From positions 124,001 to 188,000 of the forward strand of contig JAEPNV010000004.1 in the NCBI GenBank assembly GCA_017643215.1: 64,000 nucleotides of DNA, in the 5' to 3' direction. The notes under the pieces were generated by a model. The model was not told the origin of the DNA. It worked only from the letters and a program-made list of their open reading frames with translations, and searched no databases. This document shows, in pieces, positions 42,472 to 55,193 of the stretch. The position numbers and the translations under genes are program-made. The stretch comes from Roseibium sp. Lineage in GTDB: Bacteria; Pseudomonadota; Alphaproteobacteria; Rhizobiales; Stappiaceae. Position 1 is the stretch's first letter. Each line of letters opens with the position of its first letter.

Positions 42472-42580
42472 TGTGGATAAGCAATGGAGAAGGCGTGAAC
42501 TTGAAAAGGATAATTTAGATAAAATTATAAGCATCTCAGAACGACGTATTAACTAATAATATTCTTACCTCTGTGGGTAA
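42472..42580 (-). other. DnaA-box pair in an AT-rich gap
   Basis: TTATCCACA (42480-42472, minus strand) is a perfect DnaA box. TTACCCACA (42580-42572) is one mismatch away, in the same orientation and exactly 100 bp apart. The DNA between and around (42500-42600) is strongly AT-rich. This 331-bp gap between rlpA and the GGDEF gene holds no gene. It may be part of the replication origin or a DnaA-controlled promoter region. Confidence 0.5.
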
Positions 42581-42688
42581 AATTGTGAAGTACCAATTTA
42601 ATGCCCACCTTGTGTTACATCATCGGGCAGCAAATGGGGCCGGGATAATTAGTCATCGGCTTCGAACAGACTAGTGATACAACAAGGG

Positions 42689-44029
42689 ATGCCTGTTTAC
42701 CACGGGCATGAACGTATGGGCGACCGGGGTGGAATATCGGCCCAGGTGGACGGTCGAGCTATTGCTGGACCAATGGTACCGGACGGCTGCCATGCGCTCG
42801 TCGCGCTGTTGCCATGGGCGGCCGCGCTGGTGTCCGCCGATGGGCGCTGCCATGCGTGGAATGCCCGGTTTGCCGAACAGATCGGCTTGCAGGACGGCCG
42901 AACGTTAAAAAGCGCCTTTTCGCCGCAAAGCTGGCGCAGGCTTGCGCCTGCCTTGAAGTCGGCCGGCGCCGGGGTTTCCGCCGAGGTGTGCGGCACGCTC
43001 CACGCCGCTGATGGCAACATTGCCGCAACCTGGACCTCGCTCACGCCCTTCCCGTCGGAGCCGGGCGGTGCGCCTTTGGTATTGGTTCAGGCTGATGACC
43101 GGTCGATTCCCGAAGAAATTGCGGTCCGGCCCGGTCAGACAGACATGATCCGCGCCAAGCTGATTGACCATTTCCCGGACAGCACCTTTTTGTTCACACC
43201 CACCGCTTCGGAACGGGAGATTGGTGCCTGGCTTGCCTCACAAACCGGCGCGGTTCTTGACGACGATGCGCTCTTGGAAGCGATCACCAAGTGCAAGGCC
43301 GGCGTCCCGCAGACTGTTTTCGTGGGGCAATCCGGATCAAGGCCATCCGCGCTCGAACCGGCAGTCCAGCGGGTCTGTGAAATACGTCTGATCCCGACGA
43401 CGACGCATCGGGCACATGATCCTGGTCTGCTTGCCATCATTCGCAAGGATATGATCTGTCCTTTTGAAGCTGCGGAAAACAAGCGCCTGGCCTACCGGGA
43501 TCCGTTGACCGACCTTGCCAACCGGCGCGCGATCGTCATGACCCTTGAAGAGGCGTTGGCGGATGTTTGTGGTGACGCCCTGCCGGGATTGGCCATCCTT
43601 TTCGCCGATCTGGATGAGTTCAAGACCATCAATGACCGGGCCGGACACGCCGCGGGCGATGAGATGCTCGTGCGGGTGGCCCGCTGCCTGGAACGCGCAG
43701 TGGGATCACGCGGTCTGGCGGGCCGAATGGGCGGAGACGAGTTCGCGGCGGTCCTGCGGCCCGGCGTGGCCGATGGCGCCGTCACAATCGCATCCGAATT
43801 CCTGGCCGCGCTTGCCGAAATCCGGCTGCCGGCCGCCGATCAGGTTTTCACGATCGGAGCGTCGGTGGGTCTGCTGGAGGTTCCCGGCGATGTGATAAAG
43901 CGCGGTATCGCACCGGCGGAGCTTCTCGATCGCACCGACGCGGCCTGTTTGCGCGGAAAACTGCCCGGTGGCGACAAGATCCAGATCCATACCTTGTCGC
44001 GGGACACCATCGGCCCTGTGTTGGGATAG
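42689..44029 (+). CDS. GGDEF diguanylate cyclase
   Basis: The 446-residue protein (451 from the GTG at 42674; start uncertain) has a PAS-like N-terminal half (ALVSADGRCHAWNARFAEQIGL) and a C-terminal GGDEF domain: LAYRDPLTDLANRRAIVMTLEEAL, ILFADLDEFKTINDRAGHAAGDEMLVRVA, GRMGGDEFAAVL. The intact GGDEF signature predicts c-di-GMP synthesis. The inhibitory RxxD site five residues before it is absent (RGLA), so product inhibition is not expected. Divergent from rlpA, across the DnaA-box gap. Confidence 0.85.
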   Translation: MPVYHGHERMGDRGGISAQVDGRAIAGPMVPDGCHALVALLPWAAALVSADGRCHAWNARFAEQIGLQDGRTLKSAFSPQSWRRLAPALKSAGAGVSAEVCGTLHAADGNIAATWTSLTPFPSEPGGAPLVLVQADDRSIPEEIAVRPGQTDMIRAKLIDHFPDSTFLFTPTASEREIGAWLASQTGAVLDDDALLEAITKCKAGVPQTVFVGQSGSRPSALEPAVQRVCEIRLIPTTTHRAHDPGLLAIIRKDMICPFEAAENKRLAYRDPLTDLANRRAIVMTLEEALADVCGDALPGLAILFADLDEFKTINDRAGHAAGDEMLVRVARCLERAVGSRGLAGRMGGDEFAAVLRPGVADGAVTIASEFLAALAEIRLPAADQVFTIGASVGLLEVPGDVIKRGIAPAELLDRTDAACLRGKLPGGDKIQIHTLSRDTIGPVLG

Positions 44030-44218
44030 ACAGCGAAAGAAAAGTCCCATAGCGGCCGATCAGTTTCGGATCGCGTGTGCCGTGAAATTGCGGAGCGCGG
44101 CATTTATGGGACCCGGCGGTCGCCGGCCGGGTCTTCGGACGGACCATGCTGTCGCCCATCGCGGACTGAAAGACCGGCGCGGTTCGCCATCACCAAACCG
44201 CACGCTGTCCGGCGCCGC

Positions 44219-46681
<2,463 letters not shown>

Positions 46682-46815
46682 TCACCGCTCGATCTAAAGA
46701 TTAAGCCCCCGTTATAAGGGGTTGAGGCGCGCGTTCAACCGCGCGCTATGTAGGCGCGCCGTAACGCGGCCAATGCAGTGGAAAACCGCCAAAAGCCGGT
46801 CATTTGCAAGTTGTA

Positions 46816-47949
46816 CTATGCAAGGCGGCGCGCGTCATGGGCTTCGATGGCAAAGATGCCGCTTTGGGGGGGCAGACCTTCAAAAAGGCTCGCGTCTGTC
46901 CCGGTCATGAAGACTTGTCCGCCGAGCGCTTGCAGTCTGGAAAACAGCGCACGCCGCCGGTTGGGATCCAGATGCGCGGCCACTTCGTCAAGCAGCAGAA
47001 CCGGGCTCATGCCGGTCACCCCGGCGGTCAGGTCGGCATGCGCCAGAACAAGGCCGAGCAGCAGCGCCTTTTGCTCTCCGGTGGATGACCGTGCGGCAGG
47101 CATGTCCTTTTCTGCGTGATGCACCAAAAGGTCGGTTAGATGCGGACCGTAGAGCGTCCGGCCGGCGGCGCGGTCGCGCGCACGTCCTTCCTGGAGCCGT
47201 TCCCGGAACCGGTCTTCCTGGTCCGCAGCCGAAAGATCCTGCGTTTCGCTTTCAAACTCTCCAACGAGTGACAGGCGGCCGGCCGGAAAGGGCAGACCGA
47301 GTACGGCCTGCGCCCGAACGGTTTTGGCCAAGAGCGAGACCGTTTCCCGGCGCGCCAACGCCACGGCGGTTCCAAGCTCCACCACCTGCTGCTCCAGTGC
47401 GCCAAGGTATTCCGCCGGGCCGCGGTCCTCTAACAACTTGTTGCGCTGGCGCAAGGCTTTTTCGAATGCCGAAACTTGGCGGCCATGCGCCGGGTTCAGC
47501 GACAATGTCAGGCGGTCCAGGAACCGGCGCCGATCAGATCCGGGTCCGGTGAACAGGCCGTCCATCGCCGGTACCAGCCAGAGAATGCGCAAATACTCCA
47601 GAAGACTTTCCGAGCTGCGTTGCTCGACCGCGTCGATCCGCACCCGGCGGCCGGTTTCACCGGCGGTCCAACCGGTCCCCAGCTTGATTTCAGTGCCGTC
47701 CTGTTCCAGCCGTGCGGCAACACTCCAGCCGCCCGCCCCGCCGATCCGCGCCACGTCGCTCAATGTCGCCCTGCGAAGACCGCGGCCGGCGGTCAGATAA
47801 GATACCGCTTCCAGGATATTCGTCTTGCCAGCGCCGTTTTCACCGACAAAGGCGACCAGCCGGTCGCTGAATTGGAGATCGAGCCGCCGATAGTTTCGGA
47901 AGTCGGTAAGGATCAGGCGGCTCACCCGCGCCGTCTGGGTCGCGATCAT
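46816..47949 (-). CDS. recF: RecF recombination mediator
   Basis: The 377-residue protein has the ABC/SMC-type ATPase: FVGENGAGKTNILEAVSYLTAG (Walker A, about 34-55), the signature near STGEQKALLLGLVLAHA (about 290-306) and VLLLDEVAAHLDPNRR (Walker B). RecF loads RecA at gaps with RecOR. Gene order dnaN-recF-gyrB is the ancestral arrangement. Its start lies 31 bp after the dnaN stop. Confidence 0.95.
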   Translation of the reverse strand: MIATQTARVSRLILTDFRNYRRLDLQFSDRLVAFVGENGAGKTNILEAVSYLTAGRGLRRATLSDVARIGGAGGWSVAARLEQDGTEIKLGTGWTAGETGRRVRIDAVEQRSSESLLEYLRILWLVPAMDGLFTGPGSDRRRFLDRLTLSLNPAHGRQVSAFEKALRQRNKLLEDRGPAEYLGALEQQVVELGTAVALARRETVSLLAKTVRAQAVLGLPFPAGRLSLVGEFESETQDLSAADQEDRFRERLQEGRARDRAAGRTLYGPHLTDLLVHHAEKDMPAARSSTGEQKALLLGLVLAHADLTAGVTGMSPVLLLDEVAAHLDPNRRRALFSRLQALGGQVFMTGTDASLFEGLPPQSGIFAIEAHDARRLA

Positions 47950-47980
47950 GAGCCCTCAATCCGTACCCGATGCTTTCGCC

Positions 47981-49099
47981 CTAAACGCGCATCGGCATGA
48001 GCACGAACAGGCAATTATCGACGGTATTGTCCTGAATAAGCGTCGGCGATCCGGAATCGGCCAGCCTGAACAAGGCTGTGTCGCTCGAAAGCTGGTTGGC
48101 GATGTCAAGCAGATACCGGGAGTTGAAGCCGATATCCATCGCGTCCGCACCATATTCGACGGCCAGTTCTTCAGTGGCGCTGCCGGAATCCGGATTGTTG
48201 ACTGTCAGCACCATCCGGCCGTCGCCAAGGGAAAGCTTGACGGCCCGGCCGCGCTCGGAGGAGATCGTCGAAACCCGGTCGACGGCTTCCTTGAATTCGT
48301 CGCGGTCGACGCGCAGTTCCTTGTCATTTCCTTGCGGGATCACCCGCCCATAGTCGGGGAAGGTGCCGTCAATCAGTTTCGAGGTTAAAATGATTGGGCC
48401 GGTGGTCAGCCGGATCTTGGTTTCGGACAATTCGATCTGGACGTTGGCGTCCGGTTCCTCCAGGAGCTTTTGGATCTCGCCAACGGTCTTGCGCGGCACG
48501 ATAATTCCCGGCATCCCATGGGATCCCTCCGGCGCTGCGACCTCGGCCTGCGCCAACCGGTGACCGTCGGTCGCAACGGCGCGAAAGCGCACGACGCCGC
48601 CGGATTCCACCGTGTGCAGGTAGATCCCGTTCAGGTAGTACCGCGTTTCTTCGGTTGAGATCGCAAACTGCGTCGTGTCGATGAGCGTCCGCAGATCGCC
48701 GGCCGACAGGGCAAAGCCGTGGCTGAAGTCACCCGCCGTCAGGTCGGGGAAGTCCGATTCCGGCAGCATCTGCAGCGTGAACCGCGAGCGGCCGGCGCGG
48801 ATTTCCAGCGTGGCATTGTCGCCGGTGGTCTCCAGCACGACCTGGGACCCTTCGGGAAGCTTCCGGACAATGTCGTAGATCATGTGGGCCGGGACGGTGG
48901 TCGCGCCGCTGGCCTCGATCATGGCCGGCACGGTTTCAACGATCTCAAGGTCCAGGTCCGTGGCTTTGAGATGAAGCGCGCCCGAGTCGGCGCGCAGCAG
49001 GACATTGGACAAGATCGGGATCGTGTTCCGGCGCTCGACCACCCTGTGCACATGGGTCAGGGACTTGAGAAGGTCGGTCCGCTCGAGGGTCGCTTTCAT
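47981..49099 (-). CDS. dnaN: DNA polymerase III beta sliding clamp
   Basis: The 372-residue protein begins KATLERTDLLKSLTHVHRVVERRNTIPILSNVLL and ends LFVLMPMRV, full length for bacterial beta clamps, with three clamp folds. The ATG at 49099 gives the standard start; an in-frame ATG at 49177 adds 26 residues that do not fit. It provides processivity to the replicase and binds many repair proteins. dnaA lies upstream across 174 bp containing a terminator-like hairpin. Confidence 0.97.
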   Translation of the reverse strand: MKATLERTDLLKSLTHVHRVVERRNTIPILSNVLLRADSGALHLKATDLDLEIVETVPAMIEASGATTVPAHMIYDIVRKLPEGSQVVLETTGDNATLEIRAGRSRFTLQMLPESDFPDLTAGDFSHGFALSAGDLRTLIDTTQFAISTEETRYYLNGIYLHTVESGGVVRFRAVATDGHRLAQAEVAAPEGSHGMPGIIVPRKTVGEIQKLLEEPDANVQIELSETKIRLTTGPIILTSKLIDGTFPDYGRVIPQGNDKELRVDRDEFKEAVDRVSTISSERGRAVKLSLGDGRMVLTVNNPDSGSATEELAVEYGADAMDIGFNSRYLLDIANQLSSDTALFRLADSGSPTLIQDNTVDNCLFVLMPMRV

Positions 49100-49210
49100 A
49101 CGCAAGATCCGTACTTGTGAGGCCGGATCCCCGTCGAAATTCGGGCCCAGCAAAATGGCGTTAAGGCTCCGTTCCACCGGAGCGGGGGGACGACACTGCC
49201 CTTTACGACA

Positions 49211-49268
49211 CCGAAAAGCAAGAGGGGCGTCCGATCGGCCGCCCCTCCTCCAAACCGTTGCTTTTCGG
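49211..49268 (-). terminator. Nested inverted repeat after dnaA
   Basis: CCGAAAAGCAA (49211-49221) and its exact complement at 49258-49268 enclose GAGGGGCG (49222-49229) / CGCCCCTC (49240-49247). On the dnaA strand the inner hairpin is followed by TTGCTTTT. It begins 6 bp after the dnaA stop and may end or attenuate transcription before dnaN; the two stems could also stack as one long hairpin. Confidence 0.6.
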
Positions 49269-49273
49269 GCGGT

Positions 49274-50755
49274 TCAGCCGTCAATCATCCGCTTCAGCAG
49301 CTCGATTTCCTGGGCCAGCGCCGGATCGGCCTGCACGAGTTCTTCAATCTTGCGCACAGCATGCAGAACGGTCGTGTGGTCGCGGTTTCCAAACCGGCGG
49401 CCAATCTCCGGAAGGGAGCGGGGCGTCATGACCTTCGCCAGATACATGGCAATCTGGCGTGGCCGGACGATCGTGCGGGTTCTCCGGGCCGATAGAAGGT
49501 CCGCTTTGCTGACATTGTAGTGCTTCGACACCACGCGTTGAATGTCTTCGATCTTCACCCGGCGCGGTTCGCTGGACCGGATGAGATCGCGCAACGTGAG
49601 TTCGGCCATTTCCTGCGTGATCGGCTGCGCGGTGAGCTGGTTGTGCGCGATCAGGCGGTTCAATGCACCTTCCAGGTCGCGGCCCGACGACGCCACATGC
49701 CGCGCGACATAGTCCAGAACCGGATCGGGCACCTCAAAACTTGGATAGGTTTTGCGCGCTTGGGCAACACGCGTTGTCAAGATGTTGCGGCGAAGTGCGA
49801 AATCCGGCTCGTGGATGCCGACAACGAGGCCGCCGGACAGGCGTGAGCGCACCCGGTCGTCAAGGCTGTCCAGTTCAGATGGCGCCCGGTCCGCTGCGAC
49901 GATGACCTGGCGTGCACCATCGATCAGCGCGTTGAGCGTGTGGCAAAACTCCTGTTGGACCTGTTTGCCATGGAGGAACTGCATGTCGTCGATCAGGAGG
50001 AGGTCGATCGACCTCAGGGTATCTTTGAAGGCTAGGGCGGATTGCGCTTTCAGCGCGGCCACGAACCGGTACATGAAGTGTTCGGCGGTCAGATACAGGA
50101 CCTTGCGGCCCGAACCGCGCACCTTCGCGGCTACAGCCTGCATCAGATGGGTTTTGCCAAGGCCAACAGAGGCATGAAGATAGAGCGGATTGAACGTCAC
50201 GGCCCCGCCGGAGGCAACCTGACGGGCGGCCGCAAGGGCGAGCGCATTGGAATCGCCTTCCACGAAACTGTCAAACGTGTACTTCGGATCCAGCGCCGCG
50301 CCTTGCAGGACATCGCGTGCCGTCTCGATCTGCGGTTCGCCCCGTCCAAGCGCCGCGGTTGCGGCCTGGGCGGCAGCGACAGGATTGGCCTCTGCCGCAG
50401 TATCGGAGCGCGCGTTGGCCATCGTGGTCGTGAGTTTCTTGGTCGCGGCCATGTGCGGCTGAGGCGCAGCGGCTGCCGATTGACGCGGGCGGATGGCGCT
50501 GCGCACGGTCAGCTCAATCTTATGAACATTCTCGCATTCGCGTTTCCACAGTCCGATCAGCCGCTCGTTGTAGTGGGACTGGATCCACTGTTTCAAAAAG
50601 CGCGTTGGAACCGACAGCCGCACGGTACCGTCCGTGTGTTCCTCAAGGTCGACACGTGCGAACCAACTTGAAAACACATCGTCTCCGAGTTCGGCCCGCA
50701 GACTCTTTTTCACTCGATTCCAGTGTTCGGAGCCACTGGTCTCCTGAATTTGCAT
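49274..50755 (-). CDS. dnaA: Chromosomal replication initiator DnaA
   Basis: The product has 493 residues from the ATG at 50755 (505 from 50791). Domain I includes [22 protein letters not shown]. Domain II is an Ala-rich linker (about 95-150). Domain III is the AAA+ ATPase: [18 protein letters not shown] (Walker A), [19 protein letters not shown] (Walker B). Domain IV is the HTH with the box-binding motif [18 protein letters not shown]. It melts oriC and autoregulates. GGAGG just before 50755 supports that start. Confidence 0.97.
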   Translation of the reverse strand: MQIQETSGSEHWNRVKKSLRAELGDDVFSSWFARVDLEEHTDGTVRLSVPTRFLKQWIQSHYNERLIGLWKRECENVHKIELTVRSAIRPRQSAAAAPQPHMAATKKLTTTMANARSDTAAEANPVAAAQAATAALGRGEPQIETARDVLQGAALDPKYTFDSFVEGDSNALALAAARQVASGGAVTFNPLYLHASVGLGKTHLMQAVAAKVRGSGRKVLYLTAEHFMYRFVAALKAQSALAFKDTLRSIDLLLIDDMQFLHGKQVQQEFCHTLNALIDGARQVIVAADRAPSELDSLDDRVRSRLSGGLVVGIHEPDFALRRNILTTRVAQARKTYPSFEVPDPVLDYVARHVASSGRDLEGALNRLIAHNQLTAQPITQEMAELTLRDLIRSSEPRRVKIEDIQRVVSKHYNVSKADLLSARRTRTIVRPRQIAMYLAKVMTPRSLPEIGRRFGNRDHTTVLHAVRKIEELVQADPALAQEIELLKRMIDG

Positions 50756-50791
50756 CTTGCGCCTCCTGTCAAATGAAGAACGATCCGCCAC

Positions 50792-51911
50792 AGCCGTTCT
50801 TCGCCTCTGTGCCGCGTTTTGCAGCTTTATGATGTCCCTTGAGGGACGTTATTAGGGGTGAGCGCGAGCCATGCCTACGCCCATTCGCCGCCGTCCGGCG
50901 GAGTAGGTTATCCCGGGAACCGAGCGTATTCGGCAGCCTCGGGGCCGAATGCCGGTCGATATGGAATGGTGGTGCCCTCTAAAAGGCAGGTGTCGATTTG
51001 GCCGCCGCCATGTTGCCCAAAATGCCCAATGGTGGCTTTTGATCCGGAGCGTCGACATGCGCGCAGCGCGTCCAACAACCGGATGGGTGGGCGTGCGTCA
51101 AGCCTTGATCGAGGTTGATTTACGCGGATGGTGGGGGCCGTTTCACCACAATCCCTAAGGACCGGGTAAGCGCCTGGACGGGCAGCCGCCGTCGCAATTG
51201 TTGCAGCGCCGTACTCAGAAGCGCTTATGTGTTGAAACGCTCCATTTGTGCACAATCTGCCGGACCGCCACGAGGCCCAGGCAAATGTCACAGGGATGTC
51301 TGCAGGTTGGATATACATTTGCACAAACCTTCTTGTTCAATGGCAAAACCATTGACTATTAATTCAGTATTTTATTTGAAGGGGAGTGCGTTTAGAAGAT
51401 TACGATAGGTATGAACGAAGATAAATTAATGCGTTCATTCTTGTCTTGATCAGACATTTGCTTAGATCGGTTATGTATAAAGTTTGTCATTTTATGTCCA
51501 AGCAGGTTTGCACTTTGTTTCTAGATCGATAGTCTTCTATACCGATGGACTGAACATATACAGGCTCGCCGGGCGGGGCAACCGGCCCACATTAACATTT
51601 CCTTAACGCGGCGCATACGCTGCCTATGTTCGCATTGCAAACTCACTACCGAAGCTGGCCGCAAATGGTTTTTGCGGAAAGGATTTTTTTAAATGCATTC
51701 ACCGGTCAGCTCAAATTCCAGTGGGCAAAAAAAAATCCCGACAGAAAAATCTTGACTCTACTCAAATGCGTTCCGGCAACGGCCGGTGTCGATCACATAG
51801 TGGTAAGTATTTGAACTAACGAAAAAAAACATGTCAAAACCGAAAGCTGGCGAATCTCCGCCCGGACGGAATTTTGTTAGCCAGGTCAGATCAATCGCCA
51901 GCTGCATGGCT
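50792..51911. other. Long non-coding region between dnaA and rpsT
   Basis: About 1.1 kb without a supportable gene; small frames (for example at 51626) have no family likeness. It becomes AT-rich after 51340. There is a perfect CtrA box at 51592-51607 and a near DnaA box TTGTGCACA at 51246-51254 (one mismatch). Its position beside dnaA makes an origin or regulatory role possible, but no cluster of perfect DnaA boxes is seen. Confidence 0.4.
51592..51607 (+). promoter_or_regulatory. CtrA binding site
   Basis: TTAA-CATTTCC-TTAAC matches the alphaproteobacterial CtrA consensus TTAA-N7-TTAAC exactly. It lies in the dnaA-rpsT gap. In Caulobacter CtrA sites in the origin block initiation; here the target, whether origin or a promoter, is not clear. 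Confidence 0.6.
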
Positions 51912-51936
51912 AAAAAAAACCCGGCCAATGGCCGGG
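51912..51936 (-). terminator. Terminator of rpsT
   Basis: On the minus strand CCCGGCC/GGCCGGG (51936-51930 with 51926-51920, loop of 3) is followed by eight Ts (51919-51912), about 28 bp after the rpsT stop. This is a strong Rho-independent terminator. Confidence 0.9.
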
Positions 51937-51963
51937 TCTTTGATTCAAAATGGAAAGTTGCGT

Positions 51964-52230
51964 TTAGGCGCCGAGGGCTTTGATCCTGACGTTCAAGCGC
52001 GACACTTTCCGCGCGGCCGTATTGGCATGCATCACGCCTTTTGACGCAGCGCGCATGATTTCCGGCTGGGCGGCCTGCAAGGCGACTTGTGCGGCGCTCT
52101 GGTCACCGGAAGCGATCGCTTCTTCGACCTTGCGCAGGTAGGTCCGCACGCGGCTGCGGCGGGCTTTGTTGGTGGCCGTCCGGGCAGCAATCTTGCGGGC
52201 CGCCTTTTTGGCCGATGGAGTGTTGGCCAT
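51964..52230 (-). CDS. rpsT: 30S ribosomal protein S20
   Basis: The 88-residue basic helical protein starts [38 protein letters not shown] and contains the conserved [19 protein letters not shown]. It binds 16S rRNA early in 30S assembly. The neighbourhood enoyl-CoA hydratase - rpsT - dnaA is typical of Hyphomicrobiales. Confidence 0.97.
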   Translation of the reverse strand: MANTPSAKKAARKIAARTATNKARRSRVRTYLRKVEEAIASGDQSAAQVALQAAQPEIMRAASKGVMHANTAARKVSRLNVRIKALGA

Positions 52231-52409
52231 GGGCTCAATCCTGATCCGTGAGTGGAACGTGTCCGGTTGCGACCGGGTGACCCTACGCGACGGGGCGGGA
52301 GGTATATCCGATCAAAAAACAACGGTGGCGAGGGTCCCGCCACCGGTTGGCCGCAGCTTATAGTGGGCGCATAGCCTGCCGTCAATGGGGCAGGATACGC
52401 GCTTTGTGC

Positions 52410-53183
52410 TTATTTGTTCCGAAATTGCGGCGCCCGTTTCTCCAAGAACGCGCTCATGCCCTCGCTTTGGTCACCGGTGGCAAACGTTGCGTGGAACACG
52501 CGCCGCTCGAACCGGATCCCCTCAGCCAAGGTGGTCTCATAGGCCCGGTTGACGCTTTCCTTGGTCATCATCACGACCGGCAAGGAGAAATCCGCGATCT
52601 TCTCGGCTGCTTTCAACGTCTCTTCCAGGAGATCGTCAGCCGGTACGACCCGGCTCACCAGACCGCAGCGCTCGGCCTCTTCCGCGTTCATCATCCGGCC
52701 GGTGAGACACATTTCCATGGCTTTGGATTTTCCGACAAAACGGGTGAGCCGCTGTGTTCCGCCCGCGCCCGGCATGGTTCCAAGGGTGATTTCCGGCTGG
52801 CCGAATTTCGCCGTGTCCGCGGCCAGGATGAAGTCGCACATCATGGCCAGTTCGCAGCCGCCGCCAAGCGCATATCCTGCAACGGCGGCAATGATCGGTT
52901 TGCGATTGCGTGCCACCCGGTCCCACGGCGTGATCAGATCGGTCATGTAGGCCTGCGTGAAGTCCAGCGGCTGCATCTCGGTGATATCGGCGCCCGCCGC
53001 GAAGGCCTTTTCCGAACCGGTTAGTACCACGCAGCCAATCCGGTCATCCGCTTCATAAGCATCCAGCGCCGCGCTGAGCTCTGAAACGAGCGCCTTGTTG
53101 AGCGCATTCAGCGCTTTCGGCCGGTCTAGCGTGATCAGACCGACCCGGCCGCGCTTTTCCACACGGATGTTTTCATATCCCAT
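52410..53183 (-). CDS. Enoyl-CoA hydratase
   Basis: The 257-residue crotonase-family protein reads [18 protein letters not shown] at the start, the oxyanion-hole segments [11 protein letters not shown] (about 63-73) and [20 protein letters not shown] (about 98-117), then [16 protein letters not shown] with both catalytic acids. It hydrates trans-2-enoyl-CoA in fatty-acid oxidation. The ATG at 53183 has GGGAG upstream. It lies between mutM and rpsT, its usual place in rhizobia. Confidence 0.93.
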   Translation of the reverse strand: MGYENIRVEKRGRVGLITLDRPKALNALNKALVSELSAALDAYEADDRIGCVVLTGSEKAFAAGADITEMQPLDFTQAYMTDLITPWDRVARNRKPIIAAVAGYALGGGCELAMMCDFILAADTAKFGQPEITLGTMPGAGGTQRLTRFVGKSKAMEMCLTGRMMNAEEAERCGLVSRVVPADDLLEETLKAAEKIADFSLPVVMMTKESVNRAYETTLAEGIRFERRVFHATFATGDQSEGMSAFLEKRAPQFRNK

Positions 53184-53303
53184 CAGGGGCTCTCCCACTT
53201 CCTGGCCATGTATTGCTGGGTTTGATCGATGGGTACCCGACCCGCGCGCGACCGGCAACCGCGTGCCGGCACTTTTGATGCCGCGCATGCCGCTTGCCGC
53301 TTA

Positions 53304-54197
53304 CTATCTCTGGCAGGCGCGGCACCAGAACGTGGACCGGTTGGACTGAACGAGCCGTTCGATCATTCCTGCGCATCCCGGCGTGCGGCAAGGGTCGCCG
53401 ACGCGGTCATAAACCGCGAAGCTGTGTTGAAAATAGCCGAGGCTGCCGTCGGCCCGTGTGTGATCGCGAAGCGTTGAACCGCCCGCCTCAATGGCATCCC
53501 GCAACACATCACGAATGGCAAGGGCGAGGCGCTCGGCCTTTCGGGCCGGCCTGCCCGTGGGCGTGCATAGGGTGCCCGCACGGCGAAGCGGGCTCAGGCC
53601 GGCACGCCAAAGCGCTTCGCACACATATATATTACCAAGACCGGCGACGAGCCGCTGATCCAGCAATGCGGCCTTCAGCGGCGCCGTCTTGCCCTGAAAA
53701 AGGTGTGCGAGCCGCGCACCGTCCAGATCGTTGCCAAGCGGTTCGAGCCCGAGGTTCTTGAAAAGCGGGTGATCCGGCAGGGCCGTGCGTGGGACAAGGG
53801 TCATGAAGCCGAACCGGCGCGGGTCGTTATATATGATGCGAGCGGTCGCTCCCCCCGAGCCGGTCAGATGCAGCACGACATGATCGTGTTTGGCATCCTT
53901 TGATCGGGCATGCGCAAAACGGCCGGGCACGTGCTGGTCCTGTGCTTCCTCGATGCGGAAGGATCCGGACATGCCAAGATGCATCACCAGAACATCGCCG
54001 GCATCGGTGTCCGCAAGCAGGTACTTTGACCGCCGGGACAAGGCCGTGACGGTCCGGCATTCCAGGCGGGCGACAAAATCTGCGGGGAACGGAAACCGAA
54101 GGTCGGGCCGTCTTTGCTCGACCCGGTCGATGCGCGCGCCCTCCATTACTGGCGCCAGGCCGCGCCGCACGGTCTCCACTTCGGGCAATTCAGGCAT
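53304..54197 (-). CDS. mutM: Formamidopyrimidine-DNA glycosylase
   Basis: The 297-residue protein starts [13 protein letters not shown] (catalytic Pro1 and Glu2 after Met removal). It has the DNA-binding [11 protein letters not shown] and the helix-two-turn-helix region, and ends in a four-Cys zinc finger ([22 protein letters not shown]). It removes 8-oxoguanine. It is divergent from ubiE across 187 bp. Confidence 0.97.
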   Translation of the reverse strand: MPELPEVETVRRGLAPVMEGARIDRVEQRRPDLRFPFPADFVARLECRTVTALSRRSKYLLADTDAGDVLVMHLGMSGSFRIEEAQDQHVPGRFAHARSKDAKHDHVVLHLTGSGGATARIIYNDPRRFGFMTLVPRTALPDHPLFKNLGLEPLGNDLDGARLAHLFQGKTAPLKAALLDQRLVAGLGNIYVCEALWRAGLSPLRRAGTLCTPTGRPARKAERLALAIRDVLRDAIEAGGSTLRDHTRADGSLGYFQHSFAVYDRVGDPCRTPGCAGMIERLVQSNRSTFWCRACQR

Positions 54198-54384
54198 GCA
54201 GGCTCTGGTCTCCTCTTGGCCTTCGCGCTATAGCCCTGCGGCATATGGCGAATTCAGCTGGCCAAGACATGGCGTCTTGACCGGCCATCGTCTATGGTCC
54301 GCCCCGATTTCGCAACCCGAACGCCGCATCGTTTGATCCACCCTCTAGCAACGCATCTGGCTCAGGACCAACAGGAGACGAGAC

Positions 54385-55188
54385 ATGGCGCACTCAACTG
54401 AACGGGGGCAGACCACGTCCGGCCGTGCGCCGGAGGATATGCCGACAAGCTTTGGCTTTACCCAGGTTAAAGAGGGTCAAAAACAGGCGCTTGTTGACGA
54501 TGTGTTCCACAAGGTCGCCGGCCGCTACGATCTGATGAACGATTTGATGTCGGGCGGACTACACCGGGTCTGGAAGGATGGGCTGGTGTCCGCGCTGGCA
54601 CCGCCGAAATCGGGAAACCGCACCTGGCGCCTTCTGGATGTTGCCGGTGGCACCGGAGACATTGCCTCGCGCGTCGTCGAGCGGTCGGGAAAAACCATCA
54701 AGGCGGTCGTGTGTGACATCAACGAGTCGATGCTGACAGTCGGACGCGAACGCGCGGAAAAGGCCGGATACGGCGGATCGATCGAGTTCATGCAAGGAAA
54801 CGCCGAGGATCTGCCGTTTCCCGACCGCAGTTTCGATGCCTACACGATCGCCTTTGGCATCCGCAACGTGCCCGACATTCCCAAAGCACTCGCCGAGGCC
54901 CACCGGGTCTTGAAGCGCGGCGGCCGGTTCTTGTGCCTCGAGTTTTCCGAGGTCGATGTCCCCGGTCTCGACAAGGTGTACGACGCATTTTCGTTCAACG
55001 CGATCCCCGCGATGGGCCAGTGGGTCACCGGTGACGGCGAGCCCTATCGCTATCTGGTCGAATCGATCCGCAAGTTCCCGCACCAGGACCGGTTCGCCGA
55101 CATGATCGGCGCGGCCGGGTTTGAGAACGTCTCCTACCGCAACTACTCCGGGGGCATCGCCGCCCTTCATTCTGGGTGGAAGCTCTAG
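54385..55188 (+). CDS. ubiE: Ubiquinone/menaquinone methyltransferase UbiE
   Basis: The 267-residue protein has SAM motif [16 protein letters not shown], then [17 protein letters not shown] and [25 protein letters not shown], the UbiE/COQ5 signature, and ends [17 protein letters not shown]. It performs the C-methylation of the quinone ring. GGAGACGAG lies upstream of 54385. ubiB follows 5 bp later. Confidence 0.97.
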   Translation: MAHSTERGQTTSGRAPEDMPTSFGFTQVKEGQKQALVDDVFHKVAGRYDLMNDLMSGGLHRVWKDGLVSALAPPKSGNRTWRLLDVAGGTGDIASRVVERSGKTIKAVVCDINESMLTVGRERAEKAGYGGSIEFMQGNAEDLPFPDRSFDAYTIAFGIRNVPDIPKALAEAHRVLKRGGRFLCLEFSEVDVPGLDKVYDAFSFNAIPAMGQWVTGDGEPYRYLVESIRKFPHQDRFADMIGAAGFENVSYRNYSGGIAALHSGWKL

Positions 55189-55193
55189 AATCG

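Noticed and set aside
51626..51814. 62-codon ORF downstream of the CtrA box
   Set aside because: No family likeness and weak ribosome site in an AT-rich non-coding stretch; kept as unassigned.
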